From: Planctomycetota bacterium
GTDB taxonomy: Bacteria; Planctomycetota; UBA11346
Direction of reading: 5' to 3'
Length of the DNA stretch: 35,216 bases
NCBI GenBank assembly: GCA_028280785.1
Contig: JANQLF010000267.1
Coordinates: forward strand, 1 to 35,216
The notes below the pieces were generated by a model that saw only the letters and a program-made list of their open reading frames with translations, was not told where the DNA came from and made no database searches. Made by a program: the position numbers and the translations under genes. Positions within the stretch are counted from its first letter, which is position 1, and the number at the start of each line of letters is the position of its first letter. Positions 17,901-28,000 of this stretch are shown here, in pieces.

Positions 17901-20293
17901 TGGCCTTTGACGCATTTCATAAAGAAAATTTAGACGCACTTAAATCATTGTTGGACGAAAATCTGGTACTCAAGAAATCCGTAATTGATCGCCAAGAAGG
18001 TCAGCTCAAACAATTAACCATCACACTTGGTGAACAGAATGACTTAAGAAAACAATATCGCAGAATTTTAGACAACGGAAATCAAAAGATTAACGACCTC
18101 AACATTTCGTTAGGCAGACTCTCCAGCGACGAAAGCAAAACCTTAACCGTAGTCGAAGACGCCTCGCTCCGAGCCAAACTGGCCGAAGCTGTCGGACTTG
18201 AAGCCATTGGTGCTGAAAAAGAAAATAGATATAATGCCAGGCTTGAGCGCGACAAAGGTATAAGGGCTGCATTGAAGGAACGATTAAAAATCGTAGATCA
18301 AAAGGTGAATTTCGACCACTTAGCAAATGACATTAAAGAATTCTCACGGGTCATGGGTGAAAACGATCCTGACGCAAAACGCTATACTGCTAAATTAGCC
18401 GCAGTTAAAGATCTTAGAATAGCTCTACGTCATTTAGACGAGCCCATCCCCCTTCAAGAAGATGCCGCTGCAAATATCAAACGCTTAATTGATTTAATAG
18501 GTGAAGAAGACAACCAAGTTGCAGTTTGGAAACAAAAAGTTGAAAAAGTTGGAGCATTATTAAAAGCCCTAACCACGCTGGATGAAGTCAGACCAATTCC
18601 TGATAATGCAACAAATGCCCTTAATGTACTTAAAAAAGAAATCGGTGGTTCTGATGAACGCGTACAAAGATGGACAGGTAAAATCGCACATGTCGAAGAA
18701 TTAAAAACAAAACTCTCTGTGCTTCCAGGCATCACAACCCTGCCCATAAAAGACCTCTACACCAAGCACGCAGAATTTAAAGATTTAGTAAATAACATTG
18801 GCATGGACGACCCCGATCTAGTTCCATGGGCGAGACGCCTTGCCATTATAAATGGTCCTGGGAAACCAGCCTGGGCACAAACATACGGTCGCGACAATTA
18901 CGGTGTATGGGCTGAAATACACATCCCGCGACATGGTTATCAAGACGAAGGGAATTCATTTGAAATTGACCCAAGGTCTCTTCCAGATGCATATGATGAA
19001 AACTATCTAAATAATCAAAAATTTGATGAAGATAAATTTGTTAAATTACGCTTCCGCTTTATACCATCGGGTTCCTTTATTATGGGCGCAGATTCATCTG
19101 ATCCATGGCAGGAACCAGATGAAAACCAAATATCCAATACCATTACAAAAAGCTACTGGATCGCTGATACTGAAGTAACTCAAGAATTTTGGCAAGCTAT
19201 AACAGGCAGCAATCCAAGTTTATTTAAGCAGGAACGCAATCCGGTTGAACGAGTTAGCTGGAAAGATTCCCGCCACTTTTTTGAGAAAATAAATAAAGCC
19301 TATCCACAGTTCCCTGCGCGCCTACCTACCGAATCTGAATGGGAACGCGCCTGCAAAGCGGGCTTTAACTCTACTATTTATGCCGGCCCACAGGGACCAA
19401 GTGATGTATCTATTATTGATGAAATTGCATGGCATCGCGATAATTCAAATAAGAGCACGCACAACGTCGGAGTCCGCCAACCCAATGCCCTTGGTTTGCA
19501 CGATATGCACGGAAACGTATGGGAGTGGTGCTCTGATGGTTACAACAGCTATCCAACACAAGACGCAGTCGACTTTGTTGGAGTTGGCGAAAAACGCGTA
19601 GCCCGCGGCGGTAGCTGGGGCGACTCAAGCGAATTATTACGTGCCACCAATAGGCTCGGGCTTAACTCTAAAATGCGATCTGGATATTTAGGCATTCGCC
19701 TTGCTGTAGATGTTGAATGGCCACAACAACAAGAGCCTGATGGCAGCCAAATGCTCGCTGTTGCAAATGAAGTGCTCGAACAAATTAAAATTGATGAAAA
19801 ACTTGGTGATAATGTTCGCCTCTTTTTCCAACTCGAATGGCCCAAAAATAAACAACAAAGTGCGACTGATGAACAAGATGCATTGATTCTTGATTCCGTT
19901 GGCAAAGAACAAACCAAAGACACGTACGAAACATCTACCACATCCACTGAACCAAACGACCCGCAACAGGCAGAACCAGCTGAAGAAAAAATTGACCGAA
20001 AGCGCACCAACAAACGCAAGCGTGGAAAGCGCAGTCGACGCATAAGTCCAAAATCAAGCACTCCAGAACTTTCCGACCTAGAAACAGCTGAATTGCTCAG
20101 TCTTCTTGAAAATGAATCGACACGCATCAATTGGGATGAATTGTCAGAGGCCGAGCTACTAGATCTGATAGGCTCAGAAACAACCCTTAAAGACCTCAGT
20201 CCGAAAGAACTACTCAACGTTCTAGATGGACCATCAGACGAAGTACCTATGCCCCAGGTTGAAGATCAGGAACAGGTCGAGATCGCACCCTAG
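14990..20293 (+). CDS. Giant single-pass receptor Ser/Thr kinase with Thr-repeat tail, helical-repeat ectodomain and SUMF1 domain
   Basis: A 1767-residue protein. Order: helical acidic N-terminus (1-230); Thr-centred repeats (about 236-430); Hanks-type kinase domain (about 470-735) with VLGEGGMGLVYRA, CAVKVL (K499), HRDIKPGN (D597), ADFG (614-617) and activation segment TMTGQAVGTPSYLSPEQ; one transmembrane helix (LLKIVAVVAAALLVVGIWGF, 766-785); helical Trp/Tyr repeats (about 845-1288); a SUMF1/FGE-fold domain (about 1352-1575: FIPSGSFIMGA, ARLPTESEWERACKAG, NALGLHDMHGNVWEWCSDG, ARGGSWGDSSELLRATNR); a basic patch (1669-1685); and three short helical repeats (1693-1746). Catalytic residues are intact. 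The SUMF1 part lacks the FGE Cys pair after RGGS, so it is probably a sensor or binding module outside the membrane. The ATG at 14990 has only a weak ribosome binding site. It is divergent from the FHA kinase gene and lies 137 bp upstream of pfaD. The ligand is unknown. Confidence 0.92.
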   Translation: MSDNQEPMDLPEQDQDKKEQTVLEQLFTLPGENDLQARIDALNKAISTTEEHLNDLGDDQNKEKAHFGRQLQKLKRMLQASLNKQQRPDDQITVAAPGDLKPIAAQVSVDEEDVLLKAEPPKPEGWEEEKKHAADVASSGQWKLNEEPTASTPTADVAEEDSSNDEVEDKINAEEENNDIPAAVEKNESEEQVNQEETEQASPEPQNTNTPVNTSESTAAENTESESKPEEDDDESWADEATMQMDAPKFDNAQQQNVDDDEEWTDEATLQMDAPQFNKDKEWDGTEATLQMDTGANKNPDWDGTEATLQMDTGTNKSKDWDGTEVTLQMDTSQDKGDISGTDITLQMGTPNTASRDWDGTEATVQMNTGGQQQDGDWDGSEATMQMGTGDGDWDGSEATIQNMPSGKIKEDTQATFIPRKDSDTATDATILTDQSKPKTQGATSSKGMDAGWHLKGRKGPATGEMWGEYEIGGVLGEGGMGLVYRAKQMSLNRKCAVKVLAPHLAADDKVRERFELEAQTTSLLVSPNIVNVFAAGVSGDNNYFVMEYVDGEDLSDKIKERGREGKYFSCDEATDLVVQAARGLAEAARHGIVHRDIKPGNLMVTNKNEVKIADFGIVKVMGESSLTMTGQAVGTPSYLSPEQGRGDEVDQRSDLYSLGVVFYQLITGQRPFDGTTPNALIYQHNFEEPKMPQELVPTVTDDIQAVVIKLLSKKPENRYQKAEELIRDLEEIQEGHRLEALLAEKLSTGADEARKENLSWAQRNLLKIVAVVAAALLVVGIWGFNELQSKQARDTKRAEINDKRSLLTGILDSPNDLPNNIDEEMQKFDALISENKKLSEDNDAAKIAKWQVKIDEIRALKKKLAVLDETGDDELVLFEMRNESIANLAQLELKIGTSPQFQAWNRKVTSTLEYINTQKEKLSAIERTPKESMKLINRKLYQKDIEELQPLLETEEVKDSDLERWRASLVAFDAFHKENLDALKSLLDENLVLKKSVIDRQEGQLKQLTITLGEQNDLRKQYRRILDNGNQKINDLNISLGRLSSDESKTLTVVEDASLRAKLAEAVGLEAIGAEKENRYNARLERDKGIRAALKERLKIVDQKVNFDHLANDIKEFSRVMGENDPDAKRYTAKLAAVKDLRIALRHLDEPIPLQEDAAANIKRLIDLIGEEDNQVAVWKQKVEKVGALLKALTTLDEVRPIPDNATNALNVLKKEIGGSDERVQRWTGKIAHVEELKTKLSVLPGITTLPIKDLYTKHAEFKDLVNNIGMDDPDLVPWARRLAIINGPGKPAWAQTYGRDNYGVWAEIHIPRHGYQDEGNSFEIDPRSLPDAYDENYLNNQKFDEDKFVKLRFRFIPSGSFIMGADSSDPWQEPDENQISNTITKSYWIADTEVTQEFWQAITGSNPSLFKQERNPVERVSWKDSRHFFEKINKAYPQFPARLPTESEWERACKAGFNSTIYAGPQGPSDVSIIDEIAWHRDNSNKSTHNVGVRQPNALGLHDMHGNVWEWCSDGYNSYPTQDAVDFVGVGEKRVARGGSWGDSSELLRATNRLGLNSKMRSGYLGIRLAVDVEWPQQQEPDGSQMLAVANEVLEQIKIDEKLGDNVRLFFQLEWPKNKQQSATDEQDALILDSVGKEQTKDTYETSTTSTEPNDPQQAEPAEEKIDRKRTNKRKRGKRSRRISPKSSTPELSDLETAELLSLLENESTRINWDELSEAELLDLIGSETTLKDLSPKELLNVLDGPSDEVPMPQVEDQEQVEIAP
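15695..16279 (+). repeat. Eleven Thr-centred repeats (W-D-G-[TS]-E-A-T-L-Q-M type)
   Basis: Protein-level repeats in the juxtakinase tail. Typical units are DWDGTEATLQMDTG and DWDGSEATMQMGTG. The central Thr lies at residues 242, 269, 289, 308, 327, 345, 364, 384 and 400, with two diverged copies at 416 (QATFIPR) and 430 (DATILTD). Spacing is mostly 16-20 residues. The DNA copies are diverged, so this is selection on protein sequence rather than a recent expansion. The Thr-x-x-hydrophobic context suits autophosphorylation and FHA docking (inference). Confidence 0.85.
17522..18853 (+). repeat. Nine Trp/Tyr-centred helical repeats in the kinase ectodomain
   Basis: Each unit of about 48-61 residues carries an aromatic followed by a [KR]-hydrophobic pattern and then L-x3-L: IAKWQVKIDEIRALKKKL, FQAWNRKVTSTLEYI, LERWRASLVAF, LRKQYRRILDNG, ENRYNARLERDKGIRAAL, AKRYTAKLAAVKDLRIAL, VAVWKQKVEKVGALLKAL, VQRWTGKIAHVEELKTKL, LVPWARRLAIING. 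The aromatic is at residues 851, 905, 966, 1023, 1081, 1132, 1180, 1228 and 1280. It looks like a two-helix repeat with no family I recognise. Confidence 0.7.
20066..20227 (+). repeat. Three C-terminal ELLxLL helical repeats
   Basis: Near the end of the receptor kinase three units of about 19-20 residues recur: LSDLETAELLSLLEN, WDELSEAELLDLIGS and LKDLSPKELLNVLDG. They follow a basic patch (RKRTNKRKRGKRSRR). The shape suggests short amphipathic helices for oligomerisation or binding; no family is recognised. Confidence 0.65.
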
Positions 20294-20430
20294 CATCACA
20301 TAAACAGCACTAAAACAGATCTAAGTCCAGACACAGCCATGTGTTGACTCGCGCAGTGCCTTCCAGACAGTGTTGGGCCCTCCAAATTTGGGCATTTTCT
20401 GGCTCAGAGCTAATAATCTAAGGCTTTTAT
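20294..20430. other. Intergenic region upstream of the pfa operon
   Basis: These 137 bp lie between the receptor kinase and pfaD on the same strand. They hold a GGGCCC palindrome (20375-20380) and a CCAAATTTGG palindrome (20382-20391). A GCCC...GGGC hairpin with a 9-base loop followed by ATTTTCT could be a weak terminator. TTGGGC (20388-20393), 17 bp, TAATAA (20411-20416) resembles a promoter, but its start site would fall on the AAGG ribosome binding site of pfaD, so it is doubtful. Confidence 0.35.
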
Positions 20431-22083
20431 ATGACAGTACTTAAGGATAGCACCCAGGATCAGCTTCTCAATCTCACCGATTGCAAAGGCGAACTGGGCT
20501 TCTGCACAAGTTCTGACTTACAAACGCACAGCAAGGAAAGCCTTCAAGAACTCCTTTCTGACCCCCGCTCAAGCTTCTTTTTAAGCAGTGCAGACGGTCA
20601 AATTACAACCGTTAACACCGGCCAAAACCACAGCGCTGGTGATCAAACATTGTCTGCGCTCTGTCCCCAACTCACCTGGCAACAACTCGGTGACGCCACC
20701 TTTTGCAGCGAACACAGACTTCGCTACGCCTACATGTGCGGCGCTATGGCCAATGGTATCGCCTCCGCTGAACTTGTTGCTGCTTCAGCGAATGCTGGCT
20801 TCTTAGGATCCTATGGCGCGGCGGGTCAATCGCTTGATGCCATAAACACCGCAATTGATTATTTAGAACAACACTGCGGCGAAAATAATTTTTGCATAAA
20901 TTTAATTCACAGCCCCAATGAACCGGAACATGAAGGCAAAGTCGTCGATTTATTTATTAAACGTGGCATCACATTAATCGAAGCTTCGGCTTATTTAAAT
21001 TTAACCCCTGCGGTTATTCGCTATCGCCTTCATGGCATTTACCGTGACGACAACGGCATTGTTCAAGCACCGAATAAAATTATCGCCAAAGCATCGCGTA
21101 TCGAGGTCGCTACGCGCTGGTGGAACCCACCACCAGAAAAAATGATTGCTGAATTATTAGCGAAAAGTGAAATTACTGCAGAGCAAGCAGAACTAGCCAA
21201 AGAAATTCCCATGGCCGTTGATTTAACTGCTGAAGCCGATTCCGGTGGCCACACTGATAACCGCCCTGCACTGTGCATGTTCCCAACATTTTTAGCCTTG
21301 CGAGATCAAATTCAGCAAACTCAAAAATATTCAGTTTCATTGCGTCTGGGTCTCGGCGGCGGCATCGGCACTCCTTCGTCCGCTGCTGCAGCATTTTCAA
21401 TGGGCGCCGCCTACATTGTTACCGGCTCAGTAAACCAAGCCTGTGTTGAATCAGGCAGCAGTGATAATGTGCGTAAAATGCTCGCTGGCACCGAACAAGC
21501 TGATGTAACCATGGCTCCAGCCGCAGATATGTTTGAAATGGGCGTTAAATTACAGGTGCTCAAGCGCGGAACATTTTTCCCAATGCGCGCAGAAAAATTA
21601 TACACCCTGTATAAATCATGCGCTTCACTTGAAGACATTCCCCCTGCTGACAAAAAACAATTAGAAGAACAATTCTTCAAAACCTCGATCGATGATATCT
21701 GGCAACAAACACAAAGCTTTTTTAATGAACGCGAACCTAAACAAATTGAAAAGGCCTTAAAAGATCCGAAGCATAAAATGGCCCTCGTTTTCCGTTGGTA
21801 TTTAGGAAAATCTTCGCGCTGGGCAAATGCTGGTGATGCCACTCGTCAAATGGATTACCAAGTCTGGTGCGGCCCAGCTATGGGTGCCTTTAACGAATGG
21901 GCAAAAAACTCATGTTTGGAACAAGCTGAAAATCGAAACGTTAAATTAGTCGCTTATAATATATTACATGGATGCTGCTTGCATTTGCGCTTACAGATGC
22001 TGAAACAGCAAGGTGTCGGTATTCATGCTTCATTGTTTGCACAAAAACCATTAAGCATGGATGTTTTGGAAAGGTTTGCATAG
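20431..22083 (+). CDS. pfaD: PfaD, trans-acting enoyl reductase of the polyunsaturated fatty acid synthase
   Basis: A 550-residue flavin-dependent protein of the 2-nitropropane-dioxygenase-like TIM-barrel group. PfaD reduces enoyl intermediates carried on the ACPs of the Pfa synthase. Family motifs: GAMANGIASAELVAASANAG (about 104-123), NLIHSPNEPEHEGKVVDLF (158-176), LTPAVIRYR, the flavin-site ADSGGHTDNRP (269-279), LGLGGGIGTP (306-315) and FSMGAAYIVTGSVNQACVES (322-341), and a C-terminal YQVWCGPAMGAFNEW. The length matches known PfaD proteins. An AAGG lies 7 bases before the ATG. It is the first gene of the pfa operon, 4 bp upstream of pfaA. Placing the reductase first matches the myxobacterial pfa1 position; in gammaproteobacteria pfaD is last. 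Confidence 0.95.
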   Translation: MTVLKDSTQDQLLNLTDCKGELGFCTSSDLQTHSKESLQELLSDPRSSFFLSSADGQITTVNTGQNHSAGDQTLSALCPQLTWQQLGDATFCSEHRLRYAYMCGAMANGIASAELVAASANAGFLGSYGAAGQSLDAINTAIDYLEQHCGENNFCINLIHSPNEPEHEGKVVDLFIKRGITLIEASAYLNLTPAVIRYRLHGIYRDDNGIVQAPNKIIAKASRIEVATRWWNPPPEKMIAELLAKSEITAEQAELAKEIPMAVDLTAEADSGGHTDNRPALCMFPTFLALRDQIQQTQKYSVSLRLGLGGGIGTPSSAAAAFSMGAAYIVTGSVNQACVESGSSDNVRKMLAGTEQADVTMAPAADMFEMGVKLQVLKRGTFFPMRAEKLYTLYKSCASLEDIPPADKKQLEEQFFKTSIDDIWQQTQSFFNEREPKQIEKALKDPKHKMALVFRWYLGKSSRWANAGDATRQMDYQVWCGPAMGAFNEWAKNSCLEQAENRNVKLVAYNILHGCCLHLRLQMLKQQGVGIHASLFAQKPLSMDVLERFA

Positions 22084-22087
22084 ACTT

Positions 22088-25000
22088 ATGACTCAGACTC
22101 CTCCACTCGCAATTGTTGGTATTGGCTGTCGTTTCCCTAAAGCCAACGGATTAGATGCTTATTGGGCCAATATTAAAGCCGGGCTAGATGCCATTACTGA
22201 AATCCCTGACACCCATTGGAATCCTAAAGAATATTTCGACGACGATAAAACAGCACCAGACATGACCTACGCCAAGCGCGGAGGTTTTATTGAACCACTC
22301 GATTTTGACCCCCTCGAATTTGGCATTACCCCTAACAATTTAGAAGCAACCGATACCACTCATTTACTAGGATTAATTGCAGCACGTGATGCATTACGTG
22401 ACGCTGGTTATGCAAGTGGTAAAGATAAAAAAGATGGTCGTGCATTCGATCGCGATCGCTGTAGCGCTATTCTAGGCGTTACCGGCACTCTTGAATTGGT
22501 AATTCCTTTGGGCGCTCGCTTAGGTCATCCAAAATGGCGTAAGGCATTAAAAGACGCCGGCGTTGATGACGAAACAGCCGATGACGTGGTCAAACGCATC
22601 AGCCACCAATACGTTCCTTGGCAGGAAAATTCATTCCCAGGCTTATTAGGCAATGTTGCTGCTGGTCGTATTGCCAACCGATTTGATTTAGGCGGCACCA
22701 ACTGCGTTGTTGATGCAGCCTGCGCAAGTTCATTAAGCGCCCTGCATTTAGCGGCGATGGAATTATATACCGGTCGCACCGACATGGCGATTACCGGCGG
22801 TGTCGACACCTTTAATGATATTTTCATGTATATGTGTTTCAGTAAAACACCGGCCTTATCGCCAACGGGAAATTCAAAACCATTTAGTGCTGATGGCGAT
22901 GGCACCATTTTAGGTGAAGGCGTCGGTGTTGTAGTTTTAAAACGATTAGACGATGCCCAACGAGACAACGATAAAATTTATGCGGTATTACGTGGCATCG
23001 GCAGTTCTTCAGACGGACTTGGCAATGCTATCTACGCGCCAAGCGCACAAGGACAGTCAAAGGCATTAAAAAATGCTTACGCTGCTGCCGACGTTGACCC
23101 CAAAGACGTTGAATTAGTTGAGGCCCATGGCACCGGTACAAAAGTTGGCGACCGTATTGAACTCGAAGCATTAACTGGGATTTACGGTCAAGAATCAGAG
23201 GACACCTGGTGCGCCGTTGGCTCGGTTAAATCAATGATCGGCCATACTAAAGCCGCAGCCGGCGTTGCGAGTTTAATTAAAGCCACCCTCGCTTTACAAC
23301 ACAAAGTTTTACCACCAAGCATTAAAGTAAATAAACCACTCGACATTATCGATCCAGGCACAGCGCCGCTTTATCTCAATACCGTTAAGCGTCCATGGGT
23401 TCAACATGAATCCCATAAACGTCATGCTGCATTAAGCGCACTTGGCTTTGGCGGCAGTAATTTCCACTGCGTGCTTGAAGAAGCGAATCCAATTAAAACC
23501 GAAGCAGACTGGGATCCGAATATTCATTTATTCGCTTGGAGCGCTGCAAATAAAAATCAATTAATTGCGACGCTTAAAGCCATAGCCGTCGATGACAAAA
23601 CTGACCTGCGTGAATTAGCAAAAACGAGTCGCGGTACTTTTAAAATAAATGACAATGACCGTCTTATCTTAGTTCTTGATAACGAGGATTTGCAAGATCG
23701 ATTAAAATCAGCAATAGGGCAACTTGAGTCTAAAAACGATAGCTCTTGGTCGTTACCGAACGGCACATTTTATGGAAGCGGTAAAGCCGATGGAAAACTC
23801 GGTGTCGTCTTCCCAGGACAAGGCTCACAGCGCGTTGGTATGCTTCGCGATATTGCCTGCCAATATCCTGAAATGCTCAGCAGCTTAGATGAAGCCAATA
23901 CAGCCTTTGGTGATCAACGCTCCCTACAGCGTCTCAGCGATGCGATTTACCCAATTCCAGTTTTCGATAAAGATTCGGCAGAACATCAAGAAACACATTT
24001 GCGTCAAACTAATTATACCCAGCCAGCATTAGGCGCAGTGAGTTATGGTGCCTGGAAAATATGCGAATCTTTCGGTTTGGAATCACACGCATTTGCTGGA
24101 CATAGCTATGGTGAATTAGTTGCACTCGCTGCAGCTGGTCGCGTTAATGAAGCCGATCTCTATGCCATGTCGTGTAAGCGTGGTCAATTAATGGCTAGCG
24201 GTGGTGGTGATCGTGGATCAATGCTCGCTGTTTCTGGTTCATTAAGTGACATCGAAGCAGTTCTCGCAAAGCATGACTGGGACATTGTTATTGCTAATCG
24301 CAACTCTCCCAAACAAGCCGTGCTTTCTGGCTCTACGCAAGATATTGAAAAAGCTCAAGCAGTTATTGAAAAAGATTTCCGTTGTCGTCGTTTAGCCGTT
24401 GCCGCTGCATTCCACAGTTCCTTTGTTGCGGATTCAGAAAAACCATTCCGTGAATTTTTAAATGATATTGCATTCACCAGTTCAGCTACTCCGGTTTACG
24501 CAAATAAAACCGCAGACAGTTATCCAAACGACGATAAAGCAACCAAAGATATTTTAGCCGCGCAGCTGGTAAATCCGGTTTCTTTTGTTGAAGAAATCTT
24601 GGCTATGCATCAAGCAGGCATCAACTGTTTTGTTGAAATTGGCCCCGGCAATGTACTCAGTAATTTAATTGGTGCGATTCTTGGTGATGAAGCACATCAC
24701 TGCATCACTTTAGACAGCAGCAAAGGTCGCAAAAACGGCAGCGCTGATTTAGCAAAATGTTTTGCACAGATAGCAGCCTTAGGTCACACCATTAATTTAG
24801 CCGCATGGGACGCTAATTACGAAGCACCACAGCAACAAGCAAGTAAAATGGCCGTACGCATTAGCGGAGCCAACTATATGACTGCTCGCCCAGACATTCC
24901 ACCAAGCGCGCCAAAACCCAAACCAGTTGCAACAAATAGTAATTCCGCCGCTTCAGCTCCAGCCAGTGCACCAAGTCCCGCTCCTACACCTGCACCACAG

Positions 25001-28000
25001 CAGCAAGCACTTTTACAAGCAACGCAACAAAGCATTAATGCGCTGCAGCAAATGCAGGAACAAACAGCGCTATTGCATCAACAATATCTTGCTAGCCAAG
25101 AAACGGCGCAACAAAGCATCACGCAATTATTATTACAACAGCAACAATTATTTAATGGACAGCCAATTGCACCGGTTCAAATTACAGCGCCCGCTCCAAT
25201 TACTCCAGCTGCTGTCGCTCCGATTAATCCAACACCTGTTGCAGCGCCAACACCAGCACCTGCGCAAATTAGCACTCCTGAAACGCCAGCACCTGTTGCA
25301 TCGTCATCACAAACGAGCAACAACACCAATGAAATCGCCAGCACATTGCTGCGCATCGTTAGCGAAAAAACTGGTTACCCAGATTCGATGCTACAAATTG
25401 AAATGCATCTTGATGCTGATTTAGGAATAGATTCGATTAAACGCGTGGAAATTCTTTCTGCATTACAAGATGAAATTCCAGGCCTGCCAAGCATTCAAGC
25501 AGACGAAATCGGTCAAATCCAAACGCTCGCTGATATTGTAGAATATTGTTCTAGTATTTCAGAGTCGTCTCCCGTATCGATACCTTCACCAAACGCTACG
25601 ACAAACGAGAATAATTTAGCTCCTATTTTATTAGAAATTGTTTCTGAAAAAACCGGCTATCCACAAGAAATGCTCCAACTCAGCATGAATCTCGATGCGG
25701 ACCTTGGCATCGATTCGATTAAGCGCGTGGAAATTCTCTCAGCCCTACAAGATCAAGTTCCAGAATTACCAGCAGTTGCCGCCGACGACATGGGCTTGCT
25801 CGCTACACTTGAAGACATTGTTAATTATCTCAATGCATCTGCACCAGTTGTACCAAGTACCGCACCCGCTACAGCACCTGCGCAAACTAATAACAATGAA
25901 ATTCAATCTGCGCTTTTAAGCATTGTCGCTGATAAAACTGGCTACCCACCAGAAATGCTTGATATCAACATGCAATTAGATGCCGATCTTGGCATCGACT
26001 CGATTAAGCGCGTTGAAATTCTTTCAGCATTGCAGGATGCACATCCGCATCTGCCAACTATCGAAGCTGATGTCTTATCACAAATACACAGTTTAGCAGA
26101 TATTATTACGGCCTGTTCTACCGTAGATGTCAGTACCGCTCCAAGCAGCGCTTCCAGTACATCCACCGACAGTTCTCAATTAGAAGCTGAATTATTAAAA
26201 ATTGTTGCTGAGAAAACTGGTTATCCAATCGAAATGCTTGAGATGGATATGCATCTCGATGCCGATCTTGGTATCGATTCAATCAAACGCGTGGAAATTC
26301 TTTCTAGCGTTCAAGAAGCCATGCCAGAATTACCAGCCGTGCAAGCTGATGAAATGGGTTCACTACAAACATTACGCGATGTTTGCAATCATTTAGCACA
26401 ACACTCAAGTGCACCCGCTAATCCGTCACCGACAAACGCTGCGCCATCCGCACCTTCTGCAGCATCCAACAACAGTGCGGACGCGGTAGCCTTAACCGAA
26501 ACCTTACTTGCTATTGTCGCTGAAAAGACTGGTTACCCCAGTGAAATGCTTGATGTTAATATGCAATTGGACGCCGATCTTGGCATCGACTCGATTAAAC
26601 GAGTGGAAATTCTTTCAGCTCTACAAGAACAAGTACCACATGCACCTGTCGTCCAAGCAGATGAAATTGGTAATATCAGCAGCTTAAAAGATATCATCGA
26701 TCATATCTGTCAGATTTCAGAAACACCGAGTGCCCCGGCACCGCAAATCGCTCCTGCAGTACAAGTAGATGATTCAATTGACGAAAACGCGAGCATTAAA
26801 CGCATGCCGCTTTCCTTAGTTGCCATCGATGACTACCGCACCCATAATGAATTACAAAAAAATGATCAATGCGTGATCATTGATGATGGTAGCGGTTTGG
26901 CCATGGCCTTAAGCACAGCGCTCCCCTGTACGAGCACCATCATTACAGATAAAAAAGATCTTGAGAATCTCGATAATATCAAAGCAGTTATTGTCATTGC
27001 ACAAAACGAATTTAATGACGACCAATTATATCATCGCTTTGAATACTTCCAAACAGCACTGCAAAACATCACTGATGATGCGTTGTGCATAGCCATCACC
27101 AATCAAAATGGTTTTGGACTGCAAGAAACCTGTGATCATGCATATAGCGCTGCTTGGTCAGGCATAATTAAATCTGCTAGCCATGAATTCGACAATCTCC
27201 ACTGTAAAGTCATAGACTGTGCCAAAGGTACAGCCGCTGATACCTTAGTTGAAGAAATTCAATTCGCTGGCCCACTCGAAGTTACCATCACTGACGATGG
27301 TAAATTCACGACACACATCGAAGCACAAGCAGTACCTGAAAGCCAAACCAAATTACTATCTGCAGACGACACAGTAGTTATTAGTGGCGGTGCGCGTGGT
27401 GTCACGGCTGATGTGGCCAAAGCACTGGCCCGTCGCTTCGGATGTAACCTCGCCTTACTTGGTCGCAGTCCATTACCTGATCAGGAAGCCGCCTATTTAG
27501 CTGATTGCTCCGATGAAGCGAGTATCAAGCAAGCATTAATTAAAAATTGGGAATCTGGCACTCCTACACCAAAAGCGATTAACGAACAAACTGCCAAAAT
27601 TCTCGCTAATCGTGAAATTCACCAAACGATTGCTGAGATCAAAAATGCCGGATCAGATGTAAGCTATCATTCGGTTAACGTTAAAGATCAAGAACAAGTT
27701 GCCGACTGCATCAATGAAATACGTGGCACCAACGGCAGCATTGATGGATTTATTCACGGCGCTGGAGTCCTCGCCGATAAATTTATCCTTGATAAAACCG
27801 TTGAACAGTTTGCCTCTGTTTGGGAAACCAAAGTACATGGTGCACAGAACTTATTAAAAGCTTGCGCCGCAGACGAACTTAAATGCATGGTATTCTTCAG
27901 CTCATCTACAGCGCGCTTTGGTCGCAAAGGCCAATGTGATTACGCTGCTGCGAATGAAGTGTTAAACAAATTCGCACAGCAAGAACAAAAACAGCGCAGT

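Noticed and set aside
19549..20217. 222-codon open frame on the minus strand inside the receptor kinase
   Set aside because: Ser/Arg/Leu-rich, no recognisable motif, and fully opposite a confident coding region.
20388..20416. TTGGGC-17 bp-TAATAA as the pfa promoter
   Set aside because: The predicted transcript start would fall on the pfaD ribosome binding site, leaving almost no leader; kept only as a remark.
22061..22087. In-frame ATG extending PfaA into the end of pfaD
   Set aside because: The extra residues (MFWKGLHRL) are unconserved and lie inside the pfaD coding sequence; ATG 22088 gives the normal KS N-terminus.
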